Of a stretch of 64,000 nucleotides of DNA, positions 24,108-34,587 are shown one piece after another (position 1 is the first letter of the stretch; every line of letters starts with the position of its first letter). The DNA comes from Incurvaria masculella. Taxonomy: Eukaryota; Arthropoda; Insecta; Lepidoptera; Incurvariidae. The position numbers were made by a program, and so were the translations under genes. Location of the stretch: the NCBI GenBank assembly GCA_946894095.1, contig OX335665.1:5900001-5964000 (forward strand), written 5' to 3'. The notes beneath the pieces were generated by a model. It was not told where the DNA came from. It worked only from the letters and a program-made list of their open reading frames with translations, and searched no databases.

Positions 24108-24525
24108 TATGCAACCTGACATGGATGGCTAATACCACACAACTACCGTTATGATATTAGCCCAATACGCCACATCCCCGAACGAATTAGGTGCCATGCC
24201 AGGACCTTCCCTTTATGAGCACAGCTACATTGAACTGGTTGGAAAACACGGACATCTTTTAATTGCCGCATTAACCATAGTTTCATCCAATGCGGTGGTA
24301 CTTAGCCCAGCCCGGGCGGACTTAACCCTACCACCTAGTAGGGGAAGGGGACCTACAATTTTACATGGGTTCCGAACCATGGAACAGCTCACATTCGTAA
24401 CTAAATGCACTTATCCAACTTAGAAAGAGAAAGAGAGTGGTGCATGTCCGGGCGAGGTTTTGAACCCTGACCTCTCGCATGAAAGCCAAGTCCTCTAACC
24501 CCTAGACCACGAGCTCTACAATTGC
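24108..24525 (-). repeat. tRNA-headed SINE, full length
   Basis: The clearest complete copy: head with B-box complement (GGTTTTGAACCC near 24455) and A-box side (near 24490), body, and tail ending in AACCTGACATGGATGGC with a poly(T) run (= 3' poly(A)) at the left. About 415 bp. Confidence 0.8.
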
Positions 24526-25321
24526 CAATGTATTTATTTATTTATATATGTTCATTGCACTATACATTCGGGCAAAAGGTACAACTTAATGCCAGCGGCA
24601 TTCCCTCGTATGGGTTCATTCAATGCGATGGTAGCAGCCTGTGTGGGAATAACCCTACCGCCTAGGAAAGAAGGAAGGGGACGAATCACTTTGTCCGCTA
24701 TTACGACATGCATGGAAATAAATGCAGCCGGCCGATTGCATCACTTTTAGGTTCCGGAACCGACACGGCATGTCAAAATGTTATAAGAAAATATTTTTAT
24801 TGATATTTAGACACATTTCTGACAAATATGTGCTATTCAAGAAATTATTTGAGGGCAAAAATAATATGTCAGATATAAATGTTAAGAGATTTCACCCGAG
24901 AATAGTCCGAAAATTTCGCTTTTTATGCGGTGTGCATGAACTTGAAGTTATACACACGTCCTGGGGTCACCTTTAAACCCAGGCTACAAACAGATGTTTT
25001 TTTATGGAACCATTCTTTAATTTAAGCTCGGCATATGGCGTACGCCGGTGCCCGACGACGCCCTTGCGCTTTCGAACTTTAAAGGGGGCTGCGAAAACCA
25101 TGCCGGCGGACGAGGTGCTTTCATGTTTGAAGGACCCCAGGTTTTACTTTGGGAGAAATACCTCGGCAGGGAGTATTACTACATTCTATAGTTTACCGAC
25201 CCCATAGATAAATGACCTATAGGATCGGTTGGTTTTGATTTTTGGAATGTCGCCAGTGAACAGGTGCATTTTCTGCCTGTTCCGCTTTGTGCGATGGTAG
25301 AAAGAAGACGGAGGGGACCGA
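24526..25321. other. SINE and LINE fragments
   Basis: A SINE body scrap lies at 24610-24690 and a non-LTR 3' end (GGTGCCCGACGACGCCC, TTTCGAACTTTAA) at 25018-25310 on the minus strand relative to 21790-22150. No host gene. Confidence 0.45.
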
Positions 25322-25685
25322 CCCTGACATGGATGGCTGATACCACACAACTACCGTTATGATATTAGCCTAATACATCACTTTTCCAAAGGAATAAAGT
25401 ACCATGCCAGGACCTTCCCTTTGTGAACACGACTACATTTATCTGGATTAACCATCGTTTTATCCAATTCGGTGGCACCAACGCAGGCGGGCTTGACCCT
25501 ACCAATAAGTAGGGGTAGGGGACCTAAAGTTTTACATGAGTTCCGAGCCATGGAACAGCTCGCATTCGTAACTAACTTATCCAAAACAGAAAGAGAAAGA
25601 AAGTGGTACATGGCCGGGGCGAGGATTTGAACCCAGACCTCTCGCATGAAAGGCAAGTCCTCTAGTCACTAGACCACTCTGTAAT
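25322..25685 (-). repeat. tRNA-headed SINE
   Basis: Same order as 24108-24525 (tail at the left, B-box complement GATTTGAACCC at 25627, head at 25670) with an internal deletion after GACTACATT. Confidence 0.75.
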
Positions 25686-26251
25686 TTCGGAACGCAACGT
25701 TAACACTTGCTTAGGACTACTCTACTTAGAACTTACATAAACATAAAATTAGCCATTTCGAAATATGATTTATGTATTTAACTACAAAAACCTGTAAAAT
25801 ATTCGAGACGATTGAGTTGTTTTTTTTTATTAGGTTTGTCAAAAGTGACTCATTTCTTACATGGTAATAACAAAACTTAGATATAAAAAAAGTGAAACTA
25901 TCACCAATAATGGACAAACACAACATGGTTATTAACATTTCCTTAAGTCTAACGGTAAGGCATTAACTTAATTCTAATAACAAGAATAAAAATAAATAAA
26001 TCATGGAATATAAACAAGCTACAAAACAAAATATATCAACTAAAATAACACGTGTTTAAAAGTGAGTGAACATTATTACAAAGAACAACGGAGGGGAAAT
26101 AATTACATACAGGTTTTGAATTTATTTTTAAATGATTCTAGTGATGGGGCCCATATATCAATATCATGATGATGAACGAATGCATTATAATTTGAAGATA
26201 TTCTCGAAAGTGGTGAATATTTACCTAAATTAGTCTTATGTTTTTTTAGTT
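25686..26251. other. AT-rich DNA
   Basis: No gene or repeat recognised; probably the 3' UTR side of the RT fossil that follows. Confidence 0.3.
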
Positions 26252-27015
26252 TTAGAGGGATTTAGGACGTGAATTTGGTCTCGGTACGTTAAAATTTATC
26301 TGGCTGAAAAGGAAAGGTCTTAATACTTGATTATTAATAATTTTAAAAATAATAATAATATCCGAATGCAATCTTCTCTTTTCAAGAGAATTGACTCCAT
26401 AAAAAATCAGTCTGTCAGTGTAGTTAGGAAGAAACTTCGCTTTATTGTCAAAAAAAGATAAAAAGTTGAAAAACATCTTTTGACTACGCTCGATGCGTTG
26501 TACGAGTATATGTAATTTGTAGCTGGGATTCCACACTTGACTAGCATATTCTAGTATGCTTCGTACAAGACTGTTAAATAACGCAACTTTTGCCGCAGGA
26601 TTTTTAAAAACTTTACTATTACGTTTGAAACCTAGCATTTTAAAAGAACGAGAAATTATGTTGTCTATATGAGCATTAAATGAAAGTTGATACTTTTGAG
26701 ATTACCGCGGTCGCTAGACATGTTTGAAAAATGTTACGGCTTTTCAAACATAAATGAAAGTTTTTTATCTAATACCAAACCTAGGTCACGAATAATATCT
26801 ACTTGCTTAAGCGTATTGCCGTTAAAATAATATTTGGTTAAAACTGGTTTTCGTTTACGCGTAAATGTAATTTGAACACACTTTAGAAAATTTAGGGACA
26901 TTTTGTTTTTAAAGCACCGCAAAGAGACACGATTAATATCGTTTTGTAAAAGAATTGAGTCGTGACTATTTTTAATAATTTTATAAAACTTGCAATCGTC
27001 CGCAAAGAGCAACAT
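26252..27015 (-). pseudogene. Non-LTR RT fossil
   Basis: From right to left the minus strand encodes MLLFADDCKFYK (the FADD catalytic box), DLGLVLDKKLSF, a short insertion of about 50 bp near 26700-26750 that shifts the frame, and SLVRSILEYASQVWNPSY with the C-terminal tail to 26252. 5' truncated; CR1/Jockey-like. Not functional. Confidence 0.75.
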
Positions 27016-27560
27016 CTTGTTAGATACTTCATTTATGCTTTACTAATGTACATACTTAATCTAAGGTAATGGTATACTTACTTCAATTTTTTTCCTACTT
27101 TCCCACTTTGGTCATAAAACCTGCCAGAAATTAAGCTTCATTAGTAAACTTTTTTTTTTATTTCATTTATTTAAACTTTTTTGGTAATTGAACTACACTA
27201 AGTTACGCCAAACACTGATAGATCCGCGGATTCTATCGACCAGTAAAAAAGGTTGTCAGCGATTAGCTTTTATTTACAGGACTCAAGATGATTCAAATAT
27301 CAAATCGCCACCTCCTAGTCTATTATCTTGGGGAACGGAACTATAAAAGTATTTAACAGTATCACTTCATTCACTATTTACCTACGTCCGCTGCCTACGT
27401 CATCCTCCTAGCCACTTGAGAGCGTTTGGCGCGAGCGTGGTTTGTTTATAGTCGTTAGGGTCATTACTTTTATGGCAGTGTTTATTAAACAATACCGGGG
27501 ATCAATGGCGACCATTGTAAGGGATTCAAAATTACCGGGGATTCATTCCTGCCTGTTACA
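27016..27560. other. Right end of the 22-kb insert
   Basis: A LINE tail (27150-27270) and then the right subterminal region. ACCGGGGATCAAT (27496), AAGGGATTCAA (27519) and ACCGGGGATTCATT (27534) form a short series of related motifs before the end GCCTGTTACA at 27560, as is common for transposase-binding ends (inference). Confidence 0.5.
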
Positions 27561-30500
27561 CCGGCTCCGCTGCCGCCGGCTCCGCCGCCGCTTCAGTTCT
27601 TTGCGCGGTGGGTCCCCCCCGCCCCGCTACTGAACACACGCGCACCGGAAATACCGGAACGGTTCTACTCGGGACCGCGCTATGTAATGTAGTAGATGCT
27701 GCTGGGAACGTTCACACAGTCCGCGTGTTGGTTGACAGCGCATCACAAAGAGATCTGATTACCACCGCTTGTTGCAGTATATTAAATTTAAAATTGCATC
27801 CGCCGCAAACAAAATTTGTGTCTGGAGTAGGTGACGTCACAAATCCTATTGAAGGAGTCACCTGCTTGACTATTCGCTCTCGATTTGACGATTCGATTCG
27901 GTTCACATTACAACCGTTAGTCGTAAACCGCATCACCAATGACTTACCGTCTACACAGGTAGATATTTCGCAACTTGAATATTTGAATAATATACCGCTT
28001 GCAGATACTAACTAATTCCAGCCTGCCGAAATCGATCTTATAATTGGTGCCGATTTATTCGCTCGCATTTTACGGCCCAATACTATTACCCGAGCCCGGG
28101 GTGAGCCCGTCGCAGTCGAGACTTCATTAGGTTACTTGATTGTGGGCGAAGCGCCCTTACTTTATCCAGTGTCTGATACCATCCACACATATTGTAATTT
28201 TGAAAGTAGTATGAACAGATTTTTCGAATTAGAAGAAGTCCCGAATGCAACGCCGCTCACTCCGGATGAACAGGAATGTGAGTCGATTTATTGCAGTACC
28301 ACGAAGCGTGACGCGACTGGCAGGTACGTTGTTGCGCTCCCGTTTAAAGACGATCCGCCATCCTCGTTGGGCGATTCAATAAAAATTGCCGAACGTAGGT
28401 ATTACTCACTGGAACGCAAGCTTATATCTAATTCCGTTATTAAATTAGAGTACGATGCCGTTTTCAAGGAATACCTTCAAAAGGGTTACTTGGAAACGGT
28501 TTTGCCTGGTTCCGAACAGAGTTTGGAGCGTTGTCAATATGTCATACCGCATCACAGTGTTATTCGCCACGATAAGGAAACAACAAAGGTTCGCGTGGTG
28601 ATGGACGCTAGTATGAAAACGACTTCGGGTCGTTCTCTTAATGATCTTTTATACACCGGTAAAAATCTTCAAAATGATTTATTTAAAATTATTTTAAATT
28701 TCCGTTTGTTTTCTATAGCCCTTAGCGCTGATATAAGACAAATGTACATGCAAATACTTGTCCATGACAAATATAGACGTTATCAGCGAGTCTTATACCG
28801 CTTCGACATTAATGAGCCGCTTCAACTGTACGAACTAACGCGCGTTCCGTTCGGCTTGCGGTGCAGTCCTTACCTGGCTATTCGCACCGTGCGACAATTA
28901 GCTTCCGATGAAGGCGAACGTGCTCCTATGGCTGCCATTGTGGCAGAAAGAGACATATACATGGATGATCTAGTTACGAGCTGCGCCTCGGTTAGTGAAG
29001 CATCGGAACTATCAAATCAGATGATTGAGTTATTTAATGCTGGAGGTTTCGAATTAGTAAAATTCTCCAGTAACTCACCGCAAGTCATGGCCGGTATACC
29101 TACCGACCGCCGCGTCTCTGCCGCCGTCGAGTTCAGCTCGGACGTTCACTGTAAGGTTCTGGGGCTGCATTGGTTACCTGGTGCAGATGTGTTCACATTT
29201 ACGGTAACTACCGAGTGCACAAAACGGAACATATTGTCCACTATCGCCCGTCTATGGGATGTAATGGGGTTCGCTGCACCTGTAATCTTAATGGCAAAAC
29301 TAATTATTAAATCTCTGTGGGAAAATAAAATTGGTTGGGACGATCCACCTCCCCAAGGAATCATCTCGCTTTGGCAACAGTTCGAGTCGGAACTTCCGTC
29401 CCTACAAGGCATTCGTTTACCGCGTCACGTGGGTGTGACCACGGAGTGTGTAATATCCATTTTGGGCTTCGCTGACGCGAGTGAAAGGGCGTATGGTGGA
29501 GTGGTCTATATTCACGTTGGTTTTGCGAACAAAAATCACTACCAATTAAGTTTAGTGTGCGCGAAGTCCAAGGTGGCACCATTGCGTAATATTTCCCTCG
29601 CCCGACTCGAGCTCTGTGGAAATTTAATCCTCGCTAAATTAATGCGTATAGTTATCGATACTTACGCCTCTCGCTGCACAATAAATAATATTTATGCATT
29701 CACCGATAGTACCGTAGCCCTTGCTTGGATACATTCGTCCCCTTCGCGCTGGCAGACATTTATTGCAAACCGGGTCACACAAATTCAGGACAATATAGCG
29801 CCTACCAATTTTTATCATATATCTGGTAAAGAAAATCCCGCTGATTGTCTATCGCGTGGCTTAACGCCGGCTCAGCTGATTGACCACCCACTGTGGTTTA
29901 GCGGTCCGAGTTTCGTTCATTTACCTACCGACCAATGGCCAGTCAATAAGTTTGATCCGAATGCAGTCGAAGAGCCGCCTGAAATAAAAATTAACGTCAT
30001 TTCTACTACTACTGACTTACCTGAACCGCCACTACTTTATACACTTGCTTCTCGTGTTTCTTCATGGCCGAAACTTATAAGAATTGTTATTTACATTTTT
30101 CGCTTCATTAAAATATTACCAAATAAATTTGAAATATCGCACTTAAATTACGCTGAGTTAGCTATTATTGCAGCTCTTCAAAAATATCATTTCTCTGGCG
30201 AATTCAAAAACATCAAGACTGGTAAACCACTGTCACCAGGTTTTCGCAAATTAAATGCCTTCATAGATACCAGTGGAATCTTAAGAGTTGGTGGTCGACT
30301 GAGTAATGCTAACTTGCCTTACGATAGTCAACACCCAATCCTGTTACCGCGCCGCGACCACATAATCAATCTCATTATTGACTATTATCACCGAAAGTAC
30401 TTACATACGGGACCGCAACTATTAATGTCGCTCTTAAGACAAAAATATTGGATTTTGTCAGCTCGCAACATAGTACGTAAACGCGTGCAACAGTGCAATA

Positions 30501-31495
30501 TATGTTTTAAAACCAATCCGAAGTCACAGTTTCCTCCCATGGCTGACTTGCCCGCTTGCAGGGTGACCGAAGCGAAGGCCTTTTGTCATACTGGTGTAGA
30601 CTACGCGGGCCCTCTATACATAATACCTACGAGGCGCAGAGGTGTCCGTAGCGTAAAAGCCTACATTTGCTTGTTCGTGTGCTTAGTCACAAAGGCTGTA
30701 CACGTCGAATTGGCGTCCGATTTAAGCACGGAATCGTTTCTTAATGCGTTAAAACGATTCATAGCGCGACGTGGACCAGTTAACTTCATATATTCAGACC
30801 TCGGGACGAATTTCGTTGGAGCTAAGTCATATCTTGACGCCATGCACAATTTAATCGCATCTGAGGAGTATAACGATAAATTTTCAAATGAACTCCGTGA
30901 CAATAATATTGAGTGGAAGTTCAACCCACCATCCGCACCCCACTTTGGCGGAATGTGGGAAAGTAACGTTCGCTGTGTAAAAATGCATCTTGTCAAAGTG
31001 GTTGGAAATCAGCTACTTACCTTTGAAGAAATGTTAACTGTGCTGGCCCAAATCGAGGCAATTTTTAATTCGCGACCGCTATCACCATTAAGTTCCGATC
31101 CTGCGGAAGCTCTCGCTCTCACTCCCGCACATTTTTTAACTTTAACGCCACTTAAATCGCTTCCATCTGAAGATATTTCGCATGAAAAGATTAATCTCCT
31201 CCACAGGAAACGTATTGTCGATCATCTTGTTCAATCGTTTTGGAAACGGTGGAAGGTGGAATACCTTAATACCTTACAGGCGCGCCAGAAATGGAATACT
31301 GCTACTCAGCCCATACAGAAGGGTACTGTGGTCTTACTTAAGTCAGGAGACAGTGCTCCTCTGAACTGGCCGCTCGGTATAATTGAAGACGTCATTCCCG
31401 GAAGTGACGGCGTGGTGAGGGTTGTTAACGTCCGTACTAAATCCGGAATATATAGGCGCCCAGTTGTAAAGGTCTGCCCTTTACCTAATCAATAG
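27561..31495 (+). CDS. BEL/Pao Pol (protease-RT-RNase H-integrase), one stop
   Basis: Open from the CCGG at 27561 except for one TAA at 28013-28015; both sides share a frame. Order: aspartic protease (VLVDSASQRDLI at 27727), the stop, RT with FGLRCSPYLAIRT and the catalytic IYMDD (about 28960), RNase H (GFADASERAYGG at about 29465), integrase with an HHCC finger (HRKYLHTG ... CNICF, 30391-30510) and the DDE residues in GVDYAG (30595), SDLGTNF (30797) and GGMWES (30951), then a C-terminal DUF5641-like part. The region from 28136 alone gives 1119 codons. It copies the element's RNA and integrates the DNA; this copy is crippled by the stop and by separation from gag. Confidence 0.92.
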
Positions 31496-31725
31496 CCTTA
31501 ATTATTATGTTTTGTATTATACTATTCGCTTTATATTGTACATATTTAACAATTATACTTACGTCATTCATTGAGTTTGGTATGGTACGTTTTGCTTCGT
31601 TCGCATACTCTTGGTTTAATTTCTGTAATAGTGTATCACACCTACTTGATATATGATTTCTTTTTGATATTAATTATTTTTCCTTTCTACTTTGAAAGGA
31701 CTAGGTCCTCTCAAGCTGGGGGGCA

Positions 31726-32251
31726 TGGTTTAGCCGATTCAAATAAATTTAATTTGGTACTAGCTTATGGGTTTATCGCTGTGACGCTACACAAGTACCC
31801 CATCCTTATCACTTTCATACTCCTATACAGCTTTACCCATAGACCTGTCTCACCTAGCATCTACAGCGCGGCGAATGAGTTGAAGTCGAATTTCAACGCT
31901 GAGTAACCGAAAAGCTATCGCCGCCAACGGTCTCGCTCGCGTTCCGCGTCGCTATACCTATCTAAGAAAATACCAAAAAACGTGAGTTCTGGTGCCTGTT
32001 CGCTTCACCTCGTCTTCAGCTCATCCAAGGACAATACGTGTATGGTGGCCACCTTCCTACTGGGACAGTTCCGGATCCAGCAGAACCTCCTGGAGTTCGC
32101 GGCTACAGGGTGAGTCCTACCATTGTCCTTCCTCTCAAACCTTGGCGTAGCTGTCACCGCAATAAGCCTGTAAACCTATAAGAATGAAATAAATAGATTT
32201 AGGAAGAAGTAAAGAACCTTTAAAAAACCAGCGACCTAATCCGCGCCATCA
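31726..32251 (+). repeat. 3' LTR of the BEL/Pao element
   Basis: Same as 3517-4042 by eye. It is preceded by a purine-rich tract (AAGCTGGGGGGCA) and followed by the ATATG duplication. Confidence 0.93.
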
Positions 32252-32472
32252 ATATGTATGTATAATCGACCGGGAAGCAAGGACGCGGATATTAACGAAA
32301 GAGCCATGTAAAAAGGACTACTTCATGAATTTAATTAAAAGCTGAACACGAACGAGCAAAACATGTCATTCATGGCTATTAAGTCTCCCAATGTTACCAA
32401 TGTTTACCAATAATCAGGAATTCTCCTGCAGACCCTTTCTGCCGTAATCAATGCCTCCTACTAATATAAATT

Positions 32473-32539
32473 CGTATTCAGAGAGCACAAAAACCGGCTT
32501 AGTTCAGCGGACTAAACTTAGTCTGCCCACTCTGAATAC
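32473..32539. mobile_element. Tiny MITE with GTATTCAGAG ends
   Basis: Begins GTATTCAGAG and ends CTCTGAATAC, with AAAACCGG and CTTAGTCTGCCCA inside. Similar copies at 40311-40408 and 63804-63910. Confidence 0.6.
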
Positions 32540-32663
32540 ACCTGTTAGTGTTTAGGATTATACATACATCGATTCATCTTCATCGCCAATACTTCATCGC
32601 CAATATGTGCATCGCCAACATATGCATTGCCAATGTCTCCATCGCCGGCGACGCAACAGCGCT

Positions 32664-32985
32664 CCGGCCGCAGATCCGCCGCCTATGACCGGAGACGCAT
32701 ATGCGTCGCCAAAAACTGGAGGCGCAGATGCGTCGCCAAAGTGGGTTTGGTGATGTGTACATTAGGTTGGGTTAAGTAAGGTTAGGTTTTGTTATTTAGG
32801 TTCTTTAGTTAACCTAACCTAACCTAACCTAATCAAACCAAACATAACCTAACTTAACCCAACTTAAACTAAATAACATAACATAACCTAATTTACGTAT
32901 CACCATACCCACTTTGGCGACGCATCTGCGCCTCCAGTTTTTGGCGCCGCATATGCGTCTCCGGTCGTTGGCGGCGGATCTGCAG
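32664..32985. repeat. Inverted repeat with telomere-like centre
   Basis: The left arm (32664-32757, ATATGCGTCGCCAAAAACTG) and right arm (32902-32985) are inverted copies of about 85 bp. The centre contains CCTAACCTAACCTAACCTAA (four TTAGG units of the insect telomere type on the minus strand) and worn GGTTAGG motifs in the other direction. No ORF. Confidence 0.7.
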
Positions 32986-33160
32986 AAAAAGATTTAGAAA
33001 ACAACGCTTATAACTAATTAATACAGAACAATGTAAATGAAAACTTAACTAAAACTAAGCATAGCTACTTATTTTCTTTATATTTAACGAAATGTAGGTA
33101 TTCAATTTTAAAAAAATACAGTCTATTACTAACATAAACATAAACATATCTATATATACA

Positions 33161-34100
33161 TATATATAAGGTGAGTTTAAAATAATCTACAAGCCTTATA
33201 GGGTTGATTCAGTATCTGATATAGAACAACTTTTGCTAAGAATGTAGGTATGTAATTTTTTTTGTTCCATTTTAATTTTTGAGAAATTTATGCATTACAT
33301 TCTTCCCAGTATTGTCAACAACTTTTGCGAAGAAACTATGTACCTATCGGTAATGGTTTCCAAGAAAATAAATTATTAAAGTGCACTAACTCTTCAAACT
33401 GCGAGTCAAACTGCCTATTTGAAAAATAGGTTCCGCGCCGCGCCGGCCGACGGCGCGGAGGCGGCGAGCGGCGGCAGAGTCTATTTTACCTACCCGAATA
33501 GTTTTGCGTCCTTCCCACGTTGACGTACGCCGCGCCGGGCTATGGATTTGGTCGGCGCGGCTGTAATGTAGGTATGTACACAAGCATGCATGTCCTTTTT
33601 CGCCCGATCGGCACTCGCTTCACTTAAATTCACTCACGTGTGATACTCAGGTCCGATGCGCGTCATGGACCTTGACATACTAATTGCTTTCAAAACGAAA
33701 ACAAACGTCCTTCAGTGAGAGGGGCGGCGGTGGCGGCGGGGGAGATGGGGGGGCGGGGCTTCTGTCTGCGCACGCGGCGGCGGCGGCGGAGAATTGTCTT
33801 GTGTCAGTGGGTCACGGTCGGGTCAATGTCCCGTGGTTGACCTATATTTTTAATTAGGTAGTTGAAGAGTTAGTGCACTTTAATAAATTATTTTCTTGGA
33901 AACCATTACAGATAGGTGCATAGTTTCTTCGCAAAAGTTATTTAAAATACTGGGAAGAACATACTGTTTAAATTTCTCAAAAAGTAAAATGGAACAAAAT
34001 AAATTACACGCCTACATTCTTAGCAAAAGTTGTTCTATATCAGATACTGAATCAACCCTATAAGCCTTGTAGATTATTTTAAACTCACCTTATATATATA
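33161..34100. mobile_element. Long-TIR element with CpG-rich centre
   Basis: The left arm 33161-33397 and right arm 33862-34100 are inverted copies of about 240 bp (ends AAGGTGAGTTTAAAATAATC and complement; inner ends AGTGCACTAACTCTTC and complement) with a few percent difference. The centre (33400-33860) is GC-rich with GCGCCGCGCCGG, GGGGGCGGGGC (an Sp1-type GC box) and (GGC)n runs, unlike its AT-rich arms. No transposase. Foldback-like non-autonomous element, probably with a captured CpG-island fragment (inference). Confidence 0.75.
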
Positions 34101-34257
34101 TTATATACATAAATAAATAAAATATACATAAATAAATACTACATGATACATAATTAATACATATACATCTACTTACTATACAAAATATATATTTTTTCAT
34201 ACATGACAACTGAATTGAAATAAAAAGAAAAATTAAAAACAATTATAACAAACAAAC

Positions 34258-34399
34258 TGTTAGAGAGCAAAGAAAAAAGTAAAATGTAATCTGTCACTTG
34301 TCAAAAATGGCCTAGCGATACGGTTGTTGTGTGCTACTAATAAAAACTGCATCGGACGCAATCTTTCATTTAATTGTTCCTCGCCCCTAACTTGCTACA
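34258..34399 (+). repeat. 5' LTR of Copia
   Basis: TG...CA, 142 bp, with an AATAAAAA-type signal in the middle. Same as 39051-39192 by eye. Confidence 0.94.
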
Positions 34400-34413
34400 G
34401 GTTATGGGCCCAG
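34400..34413 (+). promoter_or_regulatory. Copia primer-binding site (half initiator tRNA)
   Basis: GGTTATGGGCCCAG is complementary to the anticodon arm of initiator tRNA-Met (CTGGGCCCATAACC), as in Drosophila copia, which primes from an internal tRNA fragment and not from the 3' CCA end. Confidence 0.88.
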
Positions 34414-34587
34414 TAGGCATGAACCACTGCTAAATGCACGAAGTTCGTGTCGGGCGAGTGAGCAAGGGCAAATTGGTTCCGACCCGTTCGAAAGGCGCGG
34501 TGGGGACCGGCGGCTGCGGTGCAGTAAGTAAAACGGAACGGGTCGTTCAAACGGCGTCCTCGGACCGGTTGAAGAGCCGAAGACATC

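Larger units (their letters stand above)
5515..27564. mobile_element. 22-kb insertion with Ginger1-like ends and CCGG duplication
   Basis: CCGG occurs at 5515-5518 and 27561-27564. The left end reads TGTCCCAGGCAGGAATGAAT and the complement of the right end reads TGTAACAGGCAGGAATGAAT; 19 bases match exactly from the CAGG on, and weaker similarity goes on for about 40 bp (second GAATCCC/GAACCCC motif). Removing the block with one CCGG leaves gag and protease in one open frame. Ginger1 elements are known for TGT...ACA ends, TIRs of about 40-270 bp and CCGG or CCGT duplications (Bao and colleagues). No integrase-like transposase is recognisable inside, so this would be a non-autonomous or composite form with 22 kb of cargo. 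A misassembly is the main alternative, though it would not explain the duplication. Confidence 0.75.
3512..32256 (+). mobile_element. BEL/Pao LTR retrotransposon, split by a 22-kb insertion
   Basis: A complete element with 526-bp LTRs at 3517-4042 and 31726-32251, flanked by the 5-bp target duplication ATATG (3512-3516 and 32252-32256). Order: LTR, gag, [insert 5519-27560], protease, RT, RNase H, integrase, polypurine tract (just before 31726), LTR. Without the insert and one CCGG it would be about 6.7 kb, the normal size for BEL elements. I saw no difference between the LTRs by eye, so the copy should be young. Two lesions are visible: the insertion and one in-frame stop in pol (28013-28015). 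Confidence 0.95.

Noticed and set aside
5515..27564. Polinton/Maverick as explanation for the 22-kb insert
   Set aside because: No DNA polymerase B, ATPase, capsid or integrase ORFs are recognisable, and the ends and 4-bp CCGG do not fit the AG ends and 6-bp duplications of Polintons.
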